From Deltaproteobacteria bacterium (GTDB lineage Bacteria; Desulfobacterota; Syntrophobacteria; Syntrophobacterales; Syntrophobacteraceae): a stretch of DNA of 52,189 bases. Shown piece after piece: positions 50,959 to 52,189 of this stretch; positions within the stretch are counted from its first letter, which is position 1, and every line of letters begins with the position of its first letter. The stretch is from contig JAJYTC010000009.1 of NCBI GenBank assembly GCA_021793275.1, positions 1 through 52,189 of the forward strand. The letters run 5' to 3'. A program made the translations under genes and the position numbers. The notes below the pieces were generated by a model. The model saw only the letters and a list, made by a program, of their open reading frames with translations, did not search any database and was not told the DNA's origin.

Positions 50959-52189
50959 AGCACCTTATCATCTGTATTCGCTACGCCCTTTTCCGGGCCG
51001 GGAAGGTCTTTTAGCCCCTGCTCGAGCCTCGTGCGCAGTTCGCCGAATTTTTCCTCGAAAACCTGCGGATTGCGGCTCGCTCTGCCTGCAAAGGTGACGA
51101 TGGTTTTTTTCTTCTTTCCATCCGGTTCGATGCAGACCCACAGTTTCTTATGGCTCGAATAGAACGCCAAACCTATCGAAAGCGTGAGCAGAGTGAAACC
51201 GACCCATACTAGCCAGACTCCCGGGTCTTTTTTGACTTCGATCCCCGTATATGTGGTGCTTACGGCCTCGTTTACATGCACCAGGTAGTTTCCGATCACG
51301 TTTCCGTGGTACGGCCGGTCGACCAGGATCCAGTTGGCGGTAAAGTCCGTTTGCTGCCCGAGTTTGCCGTAGGCCAGTTCGATCGCGCGGCCGAACCCCA
51401 AAAGGTCCTCCTGGAAGCCGGCTATAAAGAGCATATGGTGGGTGCCGGGGATAGTCACCGGCTGTTGATACGGCAGCACCATGGAGATCTTTTTGCCCGA
51501 TTTCCGGTCGGTCAGTTCGATTACGGCCTTTTTTAGAATGGTCCCGTAGGTAGCCTGGTAAAAGGTGATGCCTTTGTATATCAACGGGTGGTTGACAAGG
51601 ATCGATTTGCTCAAGATTTTTTTGCCGTTCTCGATTATCTCCAGCTCGCTTTTATACTTTTTGGGCATACCTGTTTTGTAGAAAGAAACTTTGAATTTGT
51701 CGCAGCGAACGGAGAACGGAAGTTTCAAAGCGTTTTCGCCACCGGCCAGAAAGACGGTGTTGGAGGTTTCACCCTGGCTCAGATCCATGGCGCCCTTAAA
51801 TCCCAGGATTGATCCCACCAGGGCCCCGGCGAGGATTACCAGCACGCTCAGGTGGGCCACATGGACCATAAGCCTGCTCCATCGCCCGGTTTCATTGAAG
51901 GCGCAATAGACGCCTTCGCACTTCACGGGCGACATCGGGCCGAAAGTTTCGCCTGCGACGCTTTCCACTACATCCCGAGTTCTTTCGAAGGAAAGGGTTG
52001 TGGCGATGGAGCCGCTAAGAGCAAATTGGGACAGTTTGCGCGAACTGAAAGGAGCTTCGGGCTTTCGAAGCATACGGATGGTCTTGGGAAGCCTGTCGAT
52101 GGTGCATGCGACAAGATTTACGCATAGCAATACGAGCAAACCGCTGAACCATGTGGAGTGGAAAATGTCGTTCAGGCTCAGTAAATGGA
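50955..52189 (-). CDS. resB: System II cytochrome c maturation protein ResB/CcsB, 5' end outside the window
   Basis: The frame is open to the window's last base, so the N-terminus is missing. The visible 411 or so residues begin LSLNDIFHSTWFSGLL, the end of the first ResB loop. Next come helix VLLCVNLVACTIDRLP and a second helix (VAHLSVLVILAGALVGSILG). A large periplasmic domain is followed by the final helix (VWLVWVGFTLLTLSIGLAF) and a cytoplasmic tail. Internal TTG codons near 52139 are not the true start. It is the first visible gene of the resB-resC-tatABC-rdgB operon; secretion and haem insertion genes thus share a transcript. Confidence 0.9.
   Translation of the reverse strand, partial: HLLSLNDIFHSTWFSGLLVLLCVNLVACTIDRLPKTIRMLRKPEAPFSSRKLSQFALSGSIATTLSFERTRDVVESVAGETFGPMSPVKCEGVYCAFNETGRWSRLMVHVAHLSVLVILAGALVGSILGFKGAMDLSQGETSNTVFLAGGENALKLPFSVRCDKFKVSFYKTGMPKKYKSELEIIENGKKILSKSILVNHPLIYKGITFYQATYGTILKKAVIELTDRKSGKKISMVLPYQQPVTIPGTHHMLFIAGFQEDLLGFGRAIELAYGKLGQQTDFTANWILVDRPYHGNVIGNYLVHVNEAVSTTYTGIEVKKDPGVWLVWVGFTLLTLSIGLAFYSSHKKLWVCIEPDGKKKKTIVTFAGRASRNPQVFEEKFGELRTRLEQGLKDLPGPEKGVANTDDKVL

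Overview
The window reads as a chromosomal segment of a GC-rich, anaerobic, Gram-negative bacterium, most likely a Desulfobacterota/deltaproteobacterium of the Syntrophobacter type. This placement is inferred from gene content: a benzoyl-CoA-reductase/2-hydroxyacyl-CoA-dehydratase-like pair, a cytoplasmic molybdopterin oxidoreductase with Fe-S and flavoprotein partners, system II cytochrome c maturation (ResB/ResC), an outer-membrane barrel protein, and a radical SAM gene whose in-frame TGA looks like selenocysteine. No rRNA, tRNA, CRISPR array or intact insertion sequence was seen.

Layout. 1-6.4 kb: outer-membrane protein (cut by the window edge), single-domain response regulator, then a three-gene molybdenum oxidoreductase / 4x[4Fe-4S] / NAD(P)H flavoprotein operon. 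6.4-14.8 kb: fabD, tilS, a membrane protein, a HAD phosphatase, a PAS histidine kinase and comEC. Three arrays of an 8-bp tandem repeat lie here, one of them inside comEC. 14.8-20.4 kb: an AcoR-like GAF protein with a kinase dimerisation domain but no ATPase, a methyltransferase, a hemerythrin and the two dehydratase-like subunits.

20.6-28.4 kb is the most unusual part: two ribosomally made peptide (RiPP) loci side by side. Locus 1 is AT-rich. It has a candidate sigma-54 promoter, a 44-residue Gly-Gly precursor with a Cys-Thr-Cys-Ser-Cys core, a radical SAM maturase, a C39-peptidase ABC exporter and a 56-residue stub resembling the start of an HlyD adaptor. Locus 2 is GC-rich. It has a 61-residue acidic, Ser-rich precursor, a graspetide-type ATP-grasp ligase and an ABC exporter. 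In both loci a strong hairpin separates the precursor from its enzyme. The ligase frame has no stop at the junction with the exporter and runs about 690 bases into it.

28.4-44.7 kb: small alarmone hydrolase, remnant of a DUF1269 gene, PHA synthase, thioesterase, xerC-hslV-hslU, queE, a RelBE-like toxin-antitoxin pair, two tandem HtrA proteases, gpmI, a nitroreductase, a two-domain glycosyltransferase, a TVP38-type membrane protein and a mercuric-reductase-like flavoprotein. 44.7-52.2 kb: an ArsS-like radical SAM gene (probable selenoprotein), a sigma factor / zinc anti-sigma / Spy-like periplasmic protein operon, and a long leftward operon resB-resC-tatA-tatB-tatC-rdgB that is cut by the right edge.

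Two themes cross the whole window. Short tandem repeats sit directly against stop codons (HAD, histidine kinase, hslU, tatB), and several redox or peptide-modifying enzymes depend on radical SAM or Fe-S chemistry.
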